Counted from the stretch's first letter, positions 51,993-61,331 are shown. The stretch: DNA of 64,000 nt from Anaerolineae bacterium (GCA_023382535.1 JAHDWA010000002.1:434001-498000), one strand, 5' to 3'. The notes: a model not told the origin generated them from the sequence alone. Translations and numbers: made by a program.

Positions 51993-52438
51993 CGAAGGAT
52001 AATGGTGGTGCGGCCAATGACGACCTGCTCGCCCCGCTGGTTACGATAATCGGTTTGCAGGACGACAATCTCCAGGGGGCCGTTGCGCGCCTCTTTCTCC
52101 TCAATGCTGACCACTCGGGTTTGGCCGGTGATAACGTCGCCGGGGCGAATAAAGGCGAAGTACTCATACTCTTCGCTGCCGTGCAGCAGCCGGAGCACAT
52201 TCCCGCCCATCGTTTTGATGTGCGGAGAGCTGCCGCCCTCGCCCCACATTTTGAGCACACTCGGAAAGGTGAGTGGGGCGACAATCCCCGGCAGACCCTC
52301 TGCCTGGGCAGCGGCATCGTCAAAAAAGATAGGATTATCGTCGCCCAGGGCCTGGGCTAACTCCCTGATTTTGCTCTTATCAACTTCAAAGGTAAAGGGG
52401 GCAAATGACTTCCCGACAAAGCTTTTGTCCAGAGCCAA
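51989..52438 (-). CDS. MaoC-like dehydratase N-terminal-type subunit
   Basis: 149 aa. Start is TTG at 52438 with GAGGA upstream. FAS1-like/MaoC_dehydrat_N pattern: GKSFAPFTFEVDKSKIRELAQALGDDNPIFFDDAAAQAEG and LHGSEEYEYFAFIRPGD, split here by an omission. Lacks the catalytic Asp-His pair, as non-catalytic partners of such heterodimers do. Confidence 0.83.
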   Translation of the reverse strand: MALDKSFVGKSFAPFTFEVDKSKIRELAQALGDDNPIFFDDAAAQAEGLPGIVAPLTFPSVLKMWGEGGSSPHIKTMGGNVLRLLHGSEEYEYFAFIRPGDVITGQTRVVSIEEKEARNGPLEIVVLQTDYRNQRGEQVVIGRTTIILR

Positions 52439-52502
52439 TCGTTATTCCTCTTTTTTGATATGGTAAAATGAAGAGTCGGTGAGGTGGTCAGTTTCAATTA
52501 AG

Positions 52503-52531
52503 ATAATACTGTAGTGCAGGGGGATTGTCAA
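52503..52531 (-). promoter_or_regulatory. Promoter of the MaoC-MaoC-SDR operon
   Basis: Perfect TTGACA (52526-52531), 17-base spacer, TATTAT (52503-52508) on the minus strand, 65 bases before the TTG start. Confidence 0.75.
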
Positions 52532-52561
52532 CCATTGATTTTGAAGGACTTACTTGAGTTG

Positions 52562-52615
52562 CTGGGAAAAATCACCCTGAGTGCCATGGGCGTATCGAAG
52601 GGTGATTTTTCCCAG
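52562..52615. repeat. Perfect 17-bp inverted repeat with shared core
   Basis: CTGGGAAAAATCACCCT (52562-52578) and its exact complement (52599-52615). The segment GTATCGAAGGGTGATTTT also occurs at about 59979-59996, so it is an interspersed element; it may also end transcription of the gene at 52640. Confidence 0.65.
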
Positions 52616-52639
52616 TAAGTGGTAACTTGGGTTCGATGC

Positions 52640-53647
52640 TTACTTATCCGAGGCAAAGGCCGCGTCAAAGGCGACGGCGGAGGGGGCAAAGTCGGTGCGG
52701 CGGATCATGGCCAGGGCATCAGGCGCGCCCCAGTCGCGATCCATGCCACTGTCCTCCCACTCGACCGACAGCGGGCCGTTGTAGCCAACGCGGTTGAGCG
52801 CGCGGAACAACTCTTCAAAGTCCACATCGCCGTGACCGGGCGAGACAAAGTCCCAACCTCGCCGGACATCTCCGAAGTTGAGGTGCGAGCCGAGGATGCT
52901 GCGCCGCCCGTCGCCGACCCGTTTCTTGGAGTCTTTGACGTGGACGTGGTAAATCCGGTCGCCGAACTCCATAACAAAGGCGGCGGAGTCGAGGAACTGG
53001 TGAGCAAAGTGGCTCGGGTCAAAGTTGATGCCAAAGGCCGGGCGGCGGCCAATCGCGTCGAGCGCCTTTTGCGTGGTCACAAAGTCATAGGCAATCTCGG
53101 TCGGGTGGACTTCCAGGCCATACTTGACTCCCACTTCATCAAAGACATCCATAATCGGATTCCAGCGGTCGGCAAACTCTTTGTAGCCGGCCTCGATTTT
53201 GGCAAAGTCATTGGGCGGGAAGGAGTAGACCATGTGCCAGACCGGCGAGCCGGTGAAACCGTTGACAATCTTGACGCCAAAGGCAGCGGCGGCGCGGGCC
53301 GTGTTCTTCACTTCTTCGGCGCAGCGCTGGCGGACACCTTCGGGGTCGCCGTCACCCCAGAGGCGGGGTGGGAGGATACCCTGGTGCCGGCTGTCAATCG
53401 GGTCGGCCACACACTGGCCCACCAGATGAGTGCTGACTGCCCAGCATTTCAGATTGTATTTTTCCAGCAGGTCGCGCTTGTCGCGGAGGTATTTGTCGCT
53501 TTCCAGGGCCTTGTCCACTTCAAAGTGGTCGCCCCAGCAGGCCAGCTCCAGGCCGTCGTAGCCCCAGGCGCTGACTTTTTTGGCCAAATCTTCCAATGAT
53601 AAATCGGCCCACTGGCCGGTGAATAAAGTGACAGGTCGTGCCATCAT
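52640..53647 (-). CDS. Sugar phosphate isomerase/epimerase (AP endonuclease 2-like TIM barrel)
   Basis: 335 aa. Metal-ligand candidates: Glu in [13 protein letters not shown], Asp/His in [12 protein letters not shown], His in [10 protein letters not shown], Glu in [13 protein letters not shown]. Similar enzymes work with Gfo/Idh/MocA dehydrogenases in inositol-like or 3-keto-sugar breakdown; the neighbour at 53694 is such a dehydrogenase. AAGGAG precedes the ATG. Confidence 0.85.
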   Translation of the reverse strand: MMARPVTLFTGQWADLSLEDLAKKVSAWGYDGLELACWGDHFEVDKALESDKYLRDKRDLLEKYNLKCWAVSTHLVGQCVADPIDSRHQGILPPRLWGDGDPEGVRQRCAEEVKNTARAAAAFGVKIVNGFTGSPVWHMVYSFPPNDFAKIEAGYKEFADRWNPIMDVFDEVGVKYGLEVHPTEIAYDFVTTQKALDAIGRRPAFGINFDPSHFAHQFLDSAAFVMEFGDRIYHVHVKDSKKRVGDGRRSILGSHLNFGDVRRGWDFVSPGHGDVDFEELFRALNRVGYNGPLSVEWEDSGMDRDWGAPDALAMIRRTDFAPSAVAFDAAFASDK

Positions 53648-53693
53648 TGATTCTCCTTTGAAAGGTCTAAAGTTTATGAATTATTTGTATCGG

Positions 53694-54803
53694 TTATGCA
53701 GGGACAGGGATTTCTATTTTTTGCCCGCCCTTCAGGGCCGACTCGTGCGAGCAGATTCCGGCCATGGTCCAGTTGGCGGCGGTAACCGCGTTGACTGCCG
53801 CTTCTCGTTCCTCGACGATGGCCCGCACAAACTCGTGGGCCATGTGGGGGTGCGACCCGCCGTGACCGCTACCCTGGATGAACGAGGTGTGGGCATGTTC
53901 GTCGTCGTAAACCCCGCCCAGGGTGAAGGGGGCAATCTCCGGCGGCAGAAGATGGCCAAAATCAGGCACTTTGATACGCTCGGTATCTTCAAAGCCGGAA
54001 TAAATCACCATCCCTTCTTCGGCCACCTGTTCCCATTCAAACGAAAGTTTAGTGCCGTACACGTCAAAGCTTTCCCGGTATTGGCGGATCGTATCAAAGA
54101 GCGAGCGGGTGACTTCGCAGGCCAGGTCAGAGTCCCGCAGTTTCATGGTTGAAGTTTCAACGGCAAAGGGCGAATTGTACTTTTGCACGTATTCTTCACT
54201 GATCCGCCCGGAACCGTGGCAAATAACATACTCGGCGGTGGTTTTGGCCAGGGCCAGGAGGGGACTGACCGCGTGAGTGGCATAGTGCATCGGCGGGAAG
54301 CCATACCAGTAGGCCGGCCAGCCCGGCAGCCCCATATTCTGCTGGTGCGAGCCGCGTAAAAACTGGATTTTGCCCAGTTTGCCGCTTTCGACCAGATCCT
54401 TGGCGTAGAGGAACTCGCGGGTATAGACCGCCGTTTCCATCATCATATAAACTTTTTTCGCTTCTTTGCTGGCCTTGACAATGGCCAGGCATTCCTCGGT
54501 GGTGGTAGCCATGGGCACGGTGCTGGCGGCGTGTTTCCCGGCCTTGAGCGCCGCAATTGACATCCAGGCGTGGTCGGCAATGGGGGAATTGATGTGGATG
54601 GCATCAACTTCTTTGTCGGCCAGCAGCTCGTCAAATCTGGTGTAGCGCTTGTTGATGCCGAAAGCATCGCCCACCTTGTTGAGGTTTTCCTCGTTCCTCT
54701 GACAGATGGCGTAACACTCAGCATCAGGGTGTCTTTGATAAATGGGGATGAATTCAGCGCCAAACCCCAGGCCAACAATGGCAACATTTACTTTTTTGGT
54801 CAT
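53694..54803 (-). CDS. Gfo/Idh/MocA-family oxidoreductase
   Basis: 369 aa from ATG at 54803 (AAGGAG upstream; an in-frame TTG lies 6 bases before). Rossmann motif VAIVGLGFGAEFIPIY. The family's EKP motif, whose Lys is catalytic in many members, reads STVPMATT here, so this belongs to a variant subgroup. C-terminal part includes SGHGGSHPHMAHEFV. Probably a sugar or cyclitol dehydrogenase acting with the adjacent isomerase. Confidence 0.85.
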   Translation of the reverse strand: MTKKVNVAIVGLGFGAEFIPIYQRHPDAECYAICQRNEENLNKVGDAFGINKRYTRFDELLADKEVDAIHINSPIADHAWMSIAALKAGKHAASTVPMATTTEECLAIVKASKEAKKVYMMMETAVYTREFLYAKDLVESGKLGKIQFLRGSHQQNMGLPGWPAYWYGFPPMHYATHAVSPLLALAKTTAEYVICHGSGRISEEYVQKYNSPFAVETSTMKLRDSDLACEVTRSLFDTIRQYRESFDVYGTKLSFEWEQVAEEGMVIYSGFEDTERIKVPDFGHLLPPEIAPFTLGGVYDDEHAHTSFIQGSGHGGSHPHMAHEFVRAIVEEREAAVNAVTAANWTMAGICSHESALKGGQKIEIPVPA

Positions 54804-54826
54804 TTTCAACTCCTTCGTTAAATAAA

Positions 54827-54895
54827 GAGGCGATGACAGGTGAGGCGAGGAAGCGAAAAATTCTTCACCTCACTTACCCTCGCCTCTTCGCCTCA
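54827..54895. repeat. Iterated-word hairpin (GAGGCGAGG family)
   Basis: GAGGCGATGACAGGTGAGGC and CCTCGCCTCTTCGCCTC are the outer parts of two complementary arms around AAAAATTC. Confidence 0.65.
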
Positions 54896-54905
54896 TTTTT
54901 ATATT

Positions 54906-55736
54906 TTACAAATGTAGCCCTTTGAAATTCCGCGCCTGGCCTTCAATGGCCGGCTCGACCGACAGCCGTTCGATGCTGCTGGCCCCGAAGAAGCCGGCGA
55001 TGCCTTCGGTGTGGTCAAAGATGTACTGCGCGTCCTGCGGCTCGGCAATCGGCCCGCCGTGGCAGAGCACCAAAATGTCCGGGTTGATTTTGACCGCCGC
55101 ATCCCGCATCGCCTGGACTCGCTTGGCCGACTCGTCCAGTGTCAGGGCTGTGGACGCGCCAATCGCCCCCTTGGTGGTCAGGCCCATGTGCGGCACCAGC
55201 ACGTCGGCCCCGGCCTCGGCCATGGCCCGCGCTTCGTCAGGGGTGAAGACGTAAGGGCAGGTCAGCATGTCCAACTTGTGAGCCAGGCGGACCATCTCGA
55301 CTTCCAGGCTGTAACCCATGCCGGTCTCTTCCAAATTGGCCCGGAAGACCCCGTCAAACAGGCCGACGGTGGGGAAATTCTGTACCCCGTCGAAGCCCTG
55401 CGCCTTCAGCTCGGCCAGGAGCACCGGCATCAGCCGGAAGGGGTCGGTTCCGCACACGCCGGCCAGCACCGGCGTATTTTTGACCACCGGCAGCACCTCG
55501 GCCCCCATCTCCTTAACAATGGCGTTGGCGTCGCCGTAGGGCAGCAGGCCGGCCAGGCTGCCGCGCCCGGCCATGCGGTAGCGCCCCGAATTATAGATGA
55601 TGATGATGTCCACGCCGCCGCGTTCGGCAAATTTGGCCGAGATGCCGGTGCCCGCGCCCGCGCCGATGATTGGCGTGCCCTTGGCTACCTGCGCTCGCAG
55701 CCGCCGCAGCGACTCTTCCCGTGGTATGAATGGCAT
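54906..55736 (-). CDS. Phosphoenolpyruvate hydrolase-like TIM barrel (C-terminal half of Tm-1)
   Basis: 276 aa. [32 protein letters not shown] is split here by this note; core motifs are [47 protein letters not shown] and [14 protein letters not shown]. In plants this domain is fused behind a UPF0261 domain in the Tm-1 resistance protein. Here the UPF0261 partner is a separate gene at 60023. Function in bacteria is unproven. AAGGAGG precedes the ATG. Confidence 0.85.
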   Translation of the reverse strand: MPFIPREESLRRLRAQVAKGTPIIGAGAGTGISAKFAERGGVDIIIIYNSGRYRMAGRGSLAGLLPYGDANAIVKEMGAEVLPVVKNTPVLAGVCGTDPFRLMPVLLAELKAQGFDGVQNFPTVGLFDGVFRANLEETGMGYSLEVEMVRLAHKLDMLTCPYVFTPDEARAMAEAGADVLVPHMGLTTKGAIGASTALTLDESAKRVQAMRDAAVKINPDILVLCHGGPIAEPQDAQYIFDHTEGIAGFFGASSIERLSVEPAIEGQARNFKGLHL

Positions 55737-55791
55737 AATAAACCTCCTTGTTCAGAATTAGCAATAAGAAAAAAGGAATCAGAGATGACAC

Positions 55792-56094
55792 CTAAATGGT
55801 TTGAATATCGTGAACGACGACTCTGGCCCATTTTGAGGCATGGGCTTCCACAAACTTAAGATGGACGGCCCCTGCTTGATACTGGTCGTGGGCGGCCAGG
55901 TCATCAAATAGCAACAGCAGTCCATAGCTGTAACTATTTTCCACAACCTCGCGGTGGGTGTCTGCGGGCCGGCCGTAGTAACCGGATTTCACGGCGGGAT
56001 CATGCGTTAGCGCCTTTAATCCTTGTTCAAACGCGCTTAAGTCGCCGGAGTCCAAATCGTTTTTTAACCAAAAGTAAACATTATGAGCGTGCAT
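55792..56094 (-). CDS. Dabb (stress-responsive alpha/beta barrel) protein
   Basis: 100 aa. HNVYFWLKNDL at the start, then YGRPADTHREVVENSYSYGL and DQYQAGAVHLKFVEAH, the Dabb dimeric barrel pattern. Such proteins are found beside sugar or polyketide genes; role unknown. AAGGAA precedes the ATG. Confidence 0.82.
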   Translation of the reverse strand: MHAHNVYFWLKNDLDSGDLSAFEQGLKALTHDPAVKSGYYGRPADTHREVVENSYSYGLLLLFDDLAAHDQYQAGAVHLKFVEAHASKWARVVVHDIQTI

Positions 56095-56122
56095 GCTAGT
56101 TCCTTAACTATCTTTTCATTGG

Positions 56123-56527
56123 TTACCAAGGCTCGAAACAATCGTAGTTTCGCTGGCGGACGATCTTCCCATCCTGGTATTCCAAAAACACGGCGAAATG
56201 GGCGCGCATTTGCCCACCGACCGGGATATTGCCGATGGGTACGGCCAGGATGCCCGTCCAGGCAACTTCCAACACCACCTGATTCTCGGCGCTTATGGCG
56301 TTCACGATCTCGTAGTGCTGCGCGGCCATGACCTGTTGCCCGCGGAACGCGGCGTCCAAGAGTGCTGGGACGTCGCGCCGGGCGCCCGTAGGAACGAGGC
56401 GGTTTGGAAATTCTTCTTGGATCGCATCTGGCGTAAAGAAAGCAGCGAGTGTCTCACCCGTGGCGCCCTGCTCAATCGCCGCGAGATACCGTCGTGCCTC
56501 GGCTAATAGATTGTCGTCTGAATCCAT
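56123..56527 (-). CDS. SnoaL/NTF2-like protein
   Basis: 134 aa cone-shaped NTF2 fold: RYLAAIEQGATGETLAAFF near the start, FTPDAIQEEFPN, and the end FAVFLEYQDGKIVRQRNYD. May be an isomerase or ligand-binding protein. GAGGTG precedes the ATG. Confidence 0.8.
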   Translation of the reverse strand: MDSDDNLLAEARRYLAAIEQGATGETLAAFFTPDAIQEEFPNRLVPTGARRDVPALLDAAFRGQQVMAAQHYEIVNAISAENQVVLEVAWTGILAVPIGNIPVGGQMRAHFAVFLEYQDGKIVRQRNYDCFEPW

Positions 56528-56603
56528 CCGATCACCTCACCTGTATCTAGCTCATAAGCTGTTTGACGGCAAACGAAGTGCAAACAAAAAAGTTTTGAAG
56601 CTT

Positions 56604-56662
56604 TGTAATGGCGACTTCAGTCGCTTAACCAGCCTACAAACGACTAAAGTCATCACTACGAA
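56604..56662. repeat. Interspersed palindromes (GCGACTTCAGTCGC type)
   Basis: GCGACTTCAGTCGC is a perfect 14-base palindrome; ACGACTAAAGTCAT nearby is a degenerate copy. In the gap before the kinase-like gene. Confidence 0.5.
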
Positions 56663-56702
56663 TCTAACGCAATTTATTTGGCTGTACTTAGCTTTTAGTC
56701 CT

Positions 56703-57701
56703 TCATAAAATTGCGGCCAGCGACCCAAAATCAAAGTCTATAAAGGGCCGGTCCTGCTCGATCTTCTCCTTGCGGTCGCGCATAAAGCGGGCGCACCACC
56801 AGTGGTCAATGTGGCTCACGTCAAAATCGCGGTGGATCACCGTGTACAATTCCAACTCGCGGAGCTTCAGGAAATTGGGTATCTCCTTTAACCACTGCGG
56901 GTCTAACGGGCGGACCTTCCGGTAGCCGCGCAAAAAATGGGTCATAAACTCCTGGGTGAAGGCGGGCCAATCGGCGGCGTCCATGACGATATAAAACAGG
57001 ACAATCGCAATATCGTTGATAAACCAGCTATAGGCGCAGTCGTCAAAATCAAACAGGGTAATGGTCCCATCTTCGTCCACCAAAAAGTTGCTACCGTGCG
57101 CATCCTGGTGGATCAGGCCGTAGGCCGAGCGTTCCTTGGGCAGGCTGCGCAGGTAAGTGCGTAGGGCCTGGTATTTCTGCCTGGCCGCGGTCTCTGAGGC
57201 GGGCAGGTAGCGCTCGACAAACTCCATGCTTTCGTCGTCCCACTCCGGGCGCTTCCAGGCCGGCTGGGCGGGCTGGTACTGTTCCGCCAGGCTATGCATG
57301 GAGCCGATCAACCGCCCGTAGGTTTCGTAGAGGGTGGGCGTCCAGATGTCCCAGGGCGGCTGGCCCTGCGCTTTGACAAAGGCTGTGGCCAGGAACTGCC
57401 CGCCCTGCCCATCGTCCACCGCTTCCACGAGCTGCCCGCTGTCCGAGGGAATCGCCCGCGCCACGGAGACGCCGCCTTCGGCCAGAGTGTTGATCCAATC
57501 CACTTCCCCGAGGACCAGCGCCTCGCTCTTGCGCAATGTATGCCCGACGCGCAGGATATAAGCCTGCGAACCCCGCTCGAATTCGTAGATGAAGCTCTCA
57601 AAGGCGTCGAGGGGCCGGATCTGGCCGTCGGTCAGACCGTAACGGTGTATGGCTTCCTGCAAAATGGCGTCGCTGAAGCGATCTCGAATTTGCTGTTCCA
57701 T
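56703..57701 (-). CDS. Aminoglycoside phosphotransferase/homoserine kinase II-like kinase
   Basis: 332 aa eukaryotic-kinase-like fold. Catalytic loop LIHQDAHGSNFLVD and metal-binding ITLFDFDDCAYSW near residues 195-225. N-lobe has YILRVGHTLRKSEALV. Substrate unknown; not a typical resistance enzyme. Ribosome site weak. It breaks the sugar gene cluster. Confidence 0.83.
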   Translation of the reverse strand: MEQQIRDRFSDAILQEAIHRYGLTDGQIRPLDAFESFIYEFERGSQAYILRVGHTLRKSEALVLGEVDWINTLAEGGVSVARAIPSDSGQLVEAVDDGQGGQFLATAFVKAQGQPPWDIWTPTLYETYGRLIGSMHSLAEQYQPAQPAWKRPEWDDESMEFVERYLPASETAARQKYQALRTYLRSLPKERSAYGLIHQDAHGSNFLVDEDGTITLFDFDDCAYSWFINDIAIVLFYIVMDAADWPAFTQEFMTHFLRGYRKVRPLDPQWLKEIPNFLKLRELELYTVIHRDFDVSHIDHWWCARFMRDRKEKIEQDRPFIDFDFGSLAAIL

Positions 57702-57759
57702 TTTTTATCTTGCTGCTCAACACCTCTGACGTGAGCTGTTGCCGATCCAGTAAGGTTAC

Positions 57760-57815
57760 TCCCACTACGACAACTTCGCTAGCGAAGTTACTTTCAAATT
57801 TGAAAGGTTAGGTAG
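57760..57815. repeat. Two perfect palindromes before the kinase-like gene
   Basis: AACTTCGCTAGCGAAGTT (57772-57789) and CTTTCAAATTTGAAAG (57791-57806) lie next to each other, flanked by GTAGT/GGTTACTC words. Confidence 0.55.
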
Positions 57816-57887
57816 TCGGCGTGCATGTGCTGAATAGGCGCAATTTGGGAGAAAATATAAAATTCCTAATCCGTTAACGCATCCCTA

Positions 57888-58883
57888 TTATTGCATTTGC
57901 CAAATTTCCACAATACCGTCAAGTTTTCCTATTGCTACGAAAGATCCATCTGCTGAGATAGCAGTAGCACAACCTACACAAGGTATCTCTTGGCGTCCCT
58001 CTAGACTCTGTAAAAGAGTTGCATCGCTTACTTTCCAAAAACGAACCTTAAAGTCACTTCCTATTGAAGTCAATACCTCTCCATCTGGGGAGAACACAAT
58101 TTTATTTACAAATGGGGTAGGTTTTAAGGTATGCAATAATTTGTATTCATTTACATCCCATAAAGTTATCTGACCGGGAGCACTGTGAGCAATAGCCAAT
58201 AAGGTTTCATCTGGTGAAAAGAATAACTTTGGTTCTAATCCCCCAGCGCTTACATTCTGAAGAGGCACTCCGTCGGCTACTCGCCAAAACTGTATACTAC
58301 CAACAACCGATACTGACGCCAAGGTTTCTCCATTTGGAGCAAAGGTTACATCCCGTAACTGAACCTTTTCTTGTTTTTCTAGAATCCGCCACAATGTTCC
58401 ATCGCTAACTTGCCATAAATAAATATCACCATCTTGTCTGGCTCCAGCTAACAATTTCCCATCTGGACTAAACGCAACCCCATATACTCTACTAAAAGGA
58501 CCCTCTAAGAGGTGTAATAAAGTTCCATCCTCTGTTCGCCATAGTTTCACTTCGCCGCTATACAAACCGACTGCTAATGTAGCCCCATCTGGGGAGACTG
58601 CCATACTGAAAGGAGTTGCTTCCTGATCTATAACGTATAGTTCCTTTCCACTATCTACTTGCCACAATCTAACTGTAGTGCCAGCATCTCCCGAAGCTAG
58701 AATATTCCTATCTGGAATAAAGGCCATACTTATTACAGGCTCGGTATGCCCTTCAAGCTTATATAAATTTACCAGCTTACTTGGTAAGGGACGTTGAGAA
58801 AATGATAAATCAGTAGCACAACCACTTATCAAAAATACAAACCCGCCTAAAATAACAGAGATTAGTTTCCTTATTTCCCACAT
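57888..58883 (-). CDS. WD40-repeat lipoprotein
   Basis: 331 aa. Lipoprotein signal ending FLISGC. Seven WD40 repeats fill the rest, for example SMAFIPDRNILASGDAGTTV, GVAFSPDGKLLAGARQDGDI and KIVFSPDGEVLTSIGSDFKV. Codon use is clearly more AT-rich than in neighbouring genes, suggesting recent acquisition. Starts 2 bases after the stop of the small lipoprotein gene upstream. Confidence 0.88.
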   Translation of the reverse strand: MWEIRKLISVILGGFVFLISGCATDLSFSQRPLPSKLVNLYKLEGHTEPVISMAFIPDRNILASGDAGTTVRLWQVDSGKELYVIDQEATPFSMAVSPDGATLAVGLYSGEVKLWRTEDGTLLHLLEGPFSRVYGVAFSPDGKLLAGARQDGDIYLWQVSDGTLWRILEKQEKVQLRDVTFAPNGETLASVSVVGSIQFWRVADGVPLQNVSAGGLEPKLFFSPDETLLAIAHSAPGQITLWDVNEYKLLHTLKPTPFVNKIVFSPDGEVLTSIGSDFKVRFWKVSDATLLQSLEGRQEIPCVGCATAISADGSFVAIGKLDGIVEIWQMQ

Positions 58884-58885
58884 AG

Positions 58886-59272
58886 TTATTTACCAGTCGT
58901 ACAGTGGTTCCACTTCTGCTTACGTTCTGTTGCATCAGTCGGCATAGTATCTATCCGAGGATACCATTTATCGTAAACCCTCATAATTGATACAAGATTG
59001 ATGTCTTCTACCCAATTGTCTCCACTCTTGCGAAGATTAGATATTTCAACGCACCACATTTCCTGTATTTGACCGGGATCAGAAGCACGTTTGGGAAACT
59101 CTCTATTACCTGTTTGGGTGATTTTGAATTCGCGACAATCAGTACCTGCTTTTTGACAATTAAGTTTTGCCTCCTCGATAGCCATATCTTTTATCTCTTG
59201 AGAAGCACCACAAGCGGCTATAAAAACTGCTGATAGTAATACTGTAGTAATAACGAAAGTGATTTTGTACAT
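58886..59272 (-). CDS. Small lipoprotein of unknown function
   Basis: 128 aa. Signal peptide with lipobox FIAACG. The mature part has four Cys (NCQKAGTDCREF, MWCVEI, NHCTTG) that may form disulfides, and no recognised domain. Same AT-rich codon use as the WD40 gene, to which it is tightly coupled; the two probably moved together. Confidence 0.72.
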   Translation of the reverse strand: MYKITFVITTVLLSAVFIAACGASQEIKDMAIEEAKLNCQKAGTDCREFKITQTGNREFPKRASDPGQIQEMWCVEISNLRKSGDNWVEDINLVSIMRVYDKWYPRIDTMPTDATERKQKWNHCTTGK

Positions 59273-59417
59273 GACTATTCACCCGGCCTCTTTTTGGGCT
59301 GTAATTATGAGAGGTAAGTGCCCAACTGTATATATCTGGAAAAGTTTCAGATATTCCGAGGAATAGGGGTTGTATCTAGAACTTTTCCACCTCAACGGTC
59401 CCAACCATTGAAGCTAA

Positions 59418-59843
59418 TCAGAGCGGCCAGTCGCGCAGCATGCGCTCGGTCTCCTCGGAGTGGCCGCTCTCATCGCGGACCATATCTTCCAACTGCACCA
59501 CCAGCCCCTTGTCGCCCAGCTCTTCGGCCTCTTTGGCCCGCTGGGTATAGTCGGCGGTGGCCTGCCGTTCGGCGGCCAGGACGGCTTCCAGCATAGCGCG
59601 GTTGGTCCGTGCCGCCGGGACCGGGCGAGGTTGGGTCGCCGGTTCGCCGCCCAGGGCGACAATCTTGTTGGCTAAAAACTGGGCGTGAAGCTGCTCGTCG
59701 GCCACCTCGGTTAGGAAAAACTGGGCCAGTTGGGGCCGGTACGGGCCGGTCGCTTTGGCTGCGTAGGTGATATATTGGATAATCGCGCCGAGTTCACCGG
59801 CCAGGTCTTCGTTCAAATGAGCAATGAGCGTTTGCTTGTCCAT
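59418..59843 (-). CDS. Ferritin-like diiron protein (bacterioferritin-type)
   Basis: 141 aa from ATG at 59843 (AAAGGA upstream). Four-helix diiron motifs: LNEDLAGELGAIIQYITY, VADEQLHAQFLANK (ExxH), AERQATADYTQRA, and RDESGHSEETERML (ExxH). Smaller than bacterioferritin and without a clear heme Met; may store iron or scavenge peroxide. Confidence 0.85.
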   Translation of the reverse strand: MDKQTLIAHLNEDLAGELGAIIQYITYAAKATGPYRPQLAQFFLTEVADEQLHAQFLANKIVALGGEPATQPRPVPAARTNRAMLEAVLAAERQATADYTQRAKEAEELGDKGLVVQLEDMVRDESGHSEETERMLRDWPL

Positions 59844-59879
59844 GATAGTTTCCTTTCTAATCCGAGTTTGGAGTTTCTC

Positions 59880-60000
59880 AAAGCGCATCCTTCGATACGC
59901 CTTTCACTTCGCTCAAGGCTACTCAGGATGCGATCATGAGCCGGAAATCATCCTGACGCGAAGCGGGCGTTAGCCCGTATCGAAGGGTGATTTTCGAGCT
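59880..60000. repeat. Interspersed repeat with GTATCGAAGGGTGATTTT
   Basis: Contains CGCATCCTTCGATACGCC and, inverted, CCCGTATCGAAGGGTGATTTT-like arms with GCGAAGCGGGCG between. Shares a core with 52562-52615. Confidence 0.55.
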
Positions 60001-60022
60001 GATTCCGTAAGTTAAGTTTAGA

Positions 60023-61237
60023 CTACCCCTGTGCCCCCAGCATCCCCAGCAGCCGCTCGGCCATCGCCGCGGCGAACTCCGGGTCGTTGATGTGCAGGTC
60101 CAGCTCGACCAGCTCGACCGGCGGGCGGATATTGCGGCGGAGGGACTCGAACAGGGCGGCGTCGGCTTCGGGCAGGTGGAAGGGCTGGCCCTCTTTATCA
60201 ATGGCGCTGACACCCTTGAGCGGGATGAAGAGGACCGTCGGCCCGGTGGACTGGTTAAGCTTGCTGGCGATGATCCGGCCCAGTTCGGCGCACTCCTGGG
60301 GCGTGGTTCGCATCAGGGTCACGTTGGGATTGTGTTTATAGAGGGTCCGTTTTTTGAACTGTGCGGGCACGGTCTCCATGGCCCAGAAGTTAACCATATC
60401 CAGCGCCCCACACGAGACCACCTGGGGCAGGCCCGCTTTGGCTGCCGCTTCCAGCCGGTGCGGTCCGGCGTTGAGCACCCCGCCGACCAGTTCATCGCAC
60501 CACTCGGTGGTGGTGATGTCGGCCACCCCGGTGATGAACCCGGCGCTGATGAGGCTTTCCATGGCCTGGCCACCGCTGCCGGTGGCGTGAAAGACCAGCA
60601 CCTCGTAACCGGCCCCCTCCAGCTTCTCGCGGACCCTATCAACGCAGGGGGTGGTCACACCGAACATGGTCGCCGCCACCAGCGGCCTGTCTTCAGCCGC
60701 GGGCGCTCCCTGCTCCACCGCCCCGCAGACCATGCCGGCGGCATTGGCCAGTATCCGGCGCGACAGCCGGTTCAGCCCGGCAATGTCCACCACCGAATAC
60801 ATCATGGCAATGTCTTTGACCCCGACGTAGGGCTGCACGTCGCCGGAAGCCACCGTAGAAACCATGACCTTGGGCAGGCCAACCGGCAATTCGCGCATGG
60901 CGGCGGTGGCAATCGCCGTACCGCCGGAGCCGCCCAGCCCCAGTACCCCGTCGAATTTGCCCTCGGCGTACAGGCGTCCTGCCATCGCGCTGGCCCCGCG
61001 GGTCATCACTTCCAGGGCTGCCCCGCGGTCGGCCTGCTGGCGCAGGTGAGCCAGGTCGCCGCCGCCGGCTTCGGCTACCTGGGCAGCGCTGATGTCGGGA
61101 GAAAAGGCCGGCTCGCCGGCCACACCGGCATTGAGAGTTAACACCTGGTGGCCGCGGCTTACAATCAAATCGCGGACATAGGCATATTCCGCTCCCTTGG
61201 TATCAAATGTGCCAATGAGGAGAATTGTTTTGGGCAT
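60023..61237 (-). CDS. UPF0261 / Tm-1-like ATP-binding domain protein
   Basis: 404 aa. Begins ILLIGTFDTKGAEYAYVRDL, then GVLGLGGSGGTAIATAAMRELP and PKVMVSTVASGDVQPYVGVKDI, motifs of UPF0261. This is the N-terminal half of plant Tm-1; the other half is encoded at 54906. Pairing within one gene region supports a joint function, probably in sugar-derived metabolite breakdown. AGGAGG precedes the ATG. Confidence 0.87.
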   Translation of the reverse strand: MPKTILLIGTFDTKGAEYAYVRDLIVSRGHQVLTLNAGVAGEPAFSPDISAAQVAEAGGGDLAHLRQQADRGAALEVMTRGASAMAGRLYAEGKFDGVLGLGGSGGTAIATAAMRELPVGLPKVMVSTVASGDVQPYVGVKDIAMMYSVVDIAGLNRLSRRILANAAGMVCGAVEQGAPAAEDRPLVAATMFGVTTPCVDRVREKLEGAGYEVLVFHATGSGGQAMESLISAGFITGVADITTTEWCDELVGGVLNAGPHRLEAAAKAGLPQVVSCGALDMVNFWAMETVPAQFKKRTLYKHNPNVTLMRTTPQECAELGRIIASKLNQSTGPTVLFIPLKGVSAIDKEGQPFHLPEADAALFESLRRNIRPPVELVELDLHINDPEFAAAMAERLLGMLGAQG

Positions 61238-61262
61238 CGTCGCCTCCTGTCAGGATGCAAAG

Positions 61263-61331
61263 TAACAGGTAGCAGAGTAGCAGGACAAGAATTGCTACCC
61301 TGCTACACCTGCTACTCTGTGGTTTGCTACA
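61263..61331. repeat. Iterated-word hairpin (GGTAGCA family)
   Basis: AACAGGTAGCAGAGTAGCAGG and CTGCTACACCTGCTACTCTG are complementary arms around a short spacer. Same word as in the ilv operon 55 kb away. Confidence 0.7.

Noticed and set aside
52619..53599. Plus-strand open frame of 326 codons
   Set aside because: Antisense to the sugar isomerase gene, which has motifs and a ribosome site.
60092..61141. Plus-strand open frame of 349 codons
   Set aside because: Antisense to the UPF0261 gene; product is Gly/His-rich without known domains.
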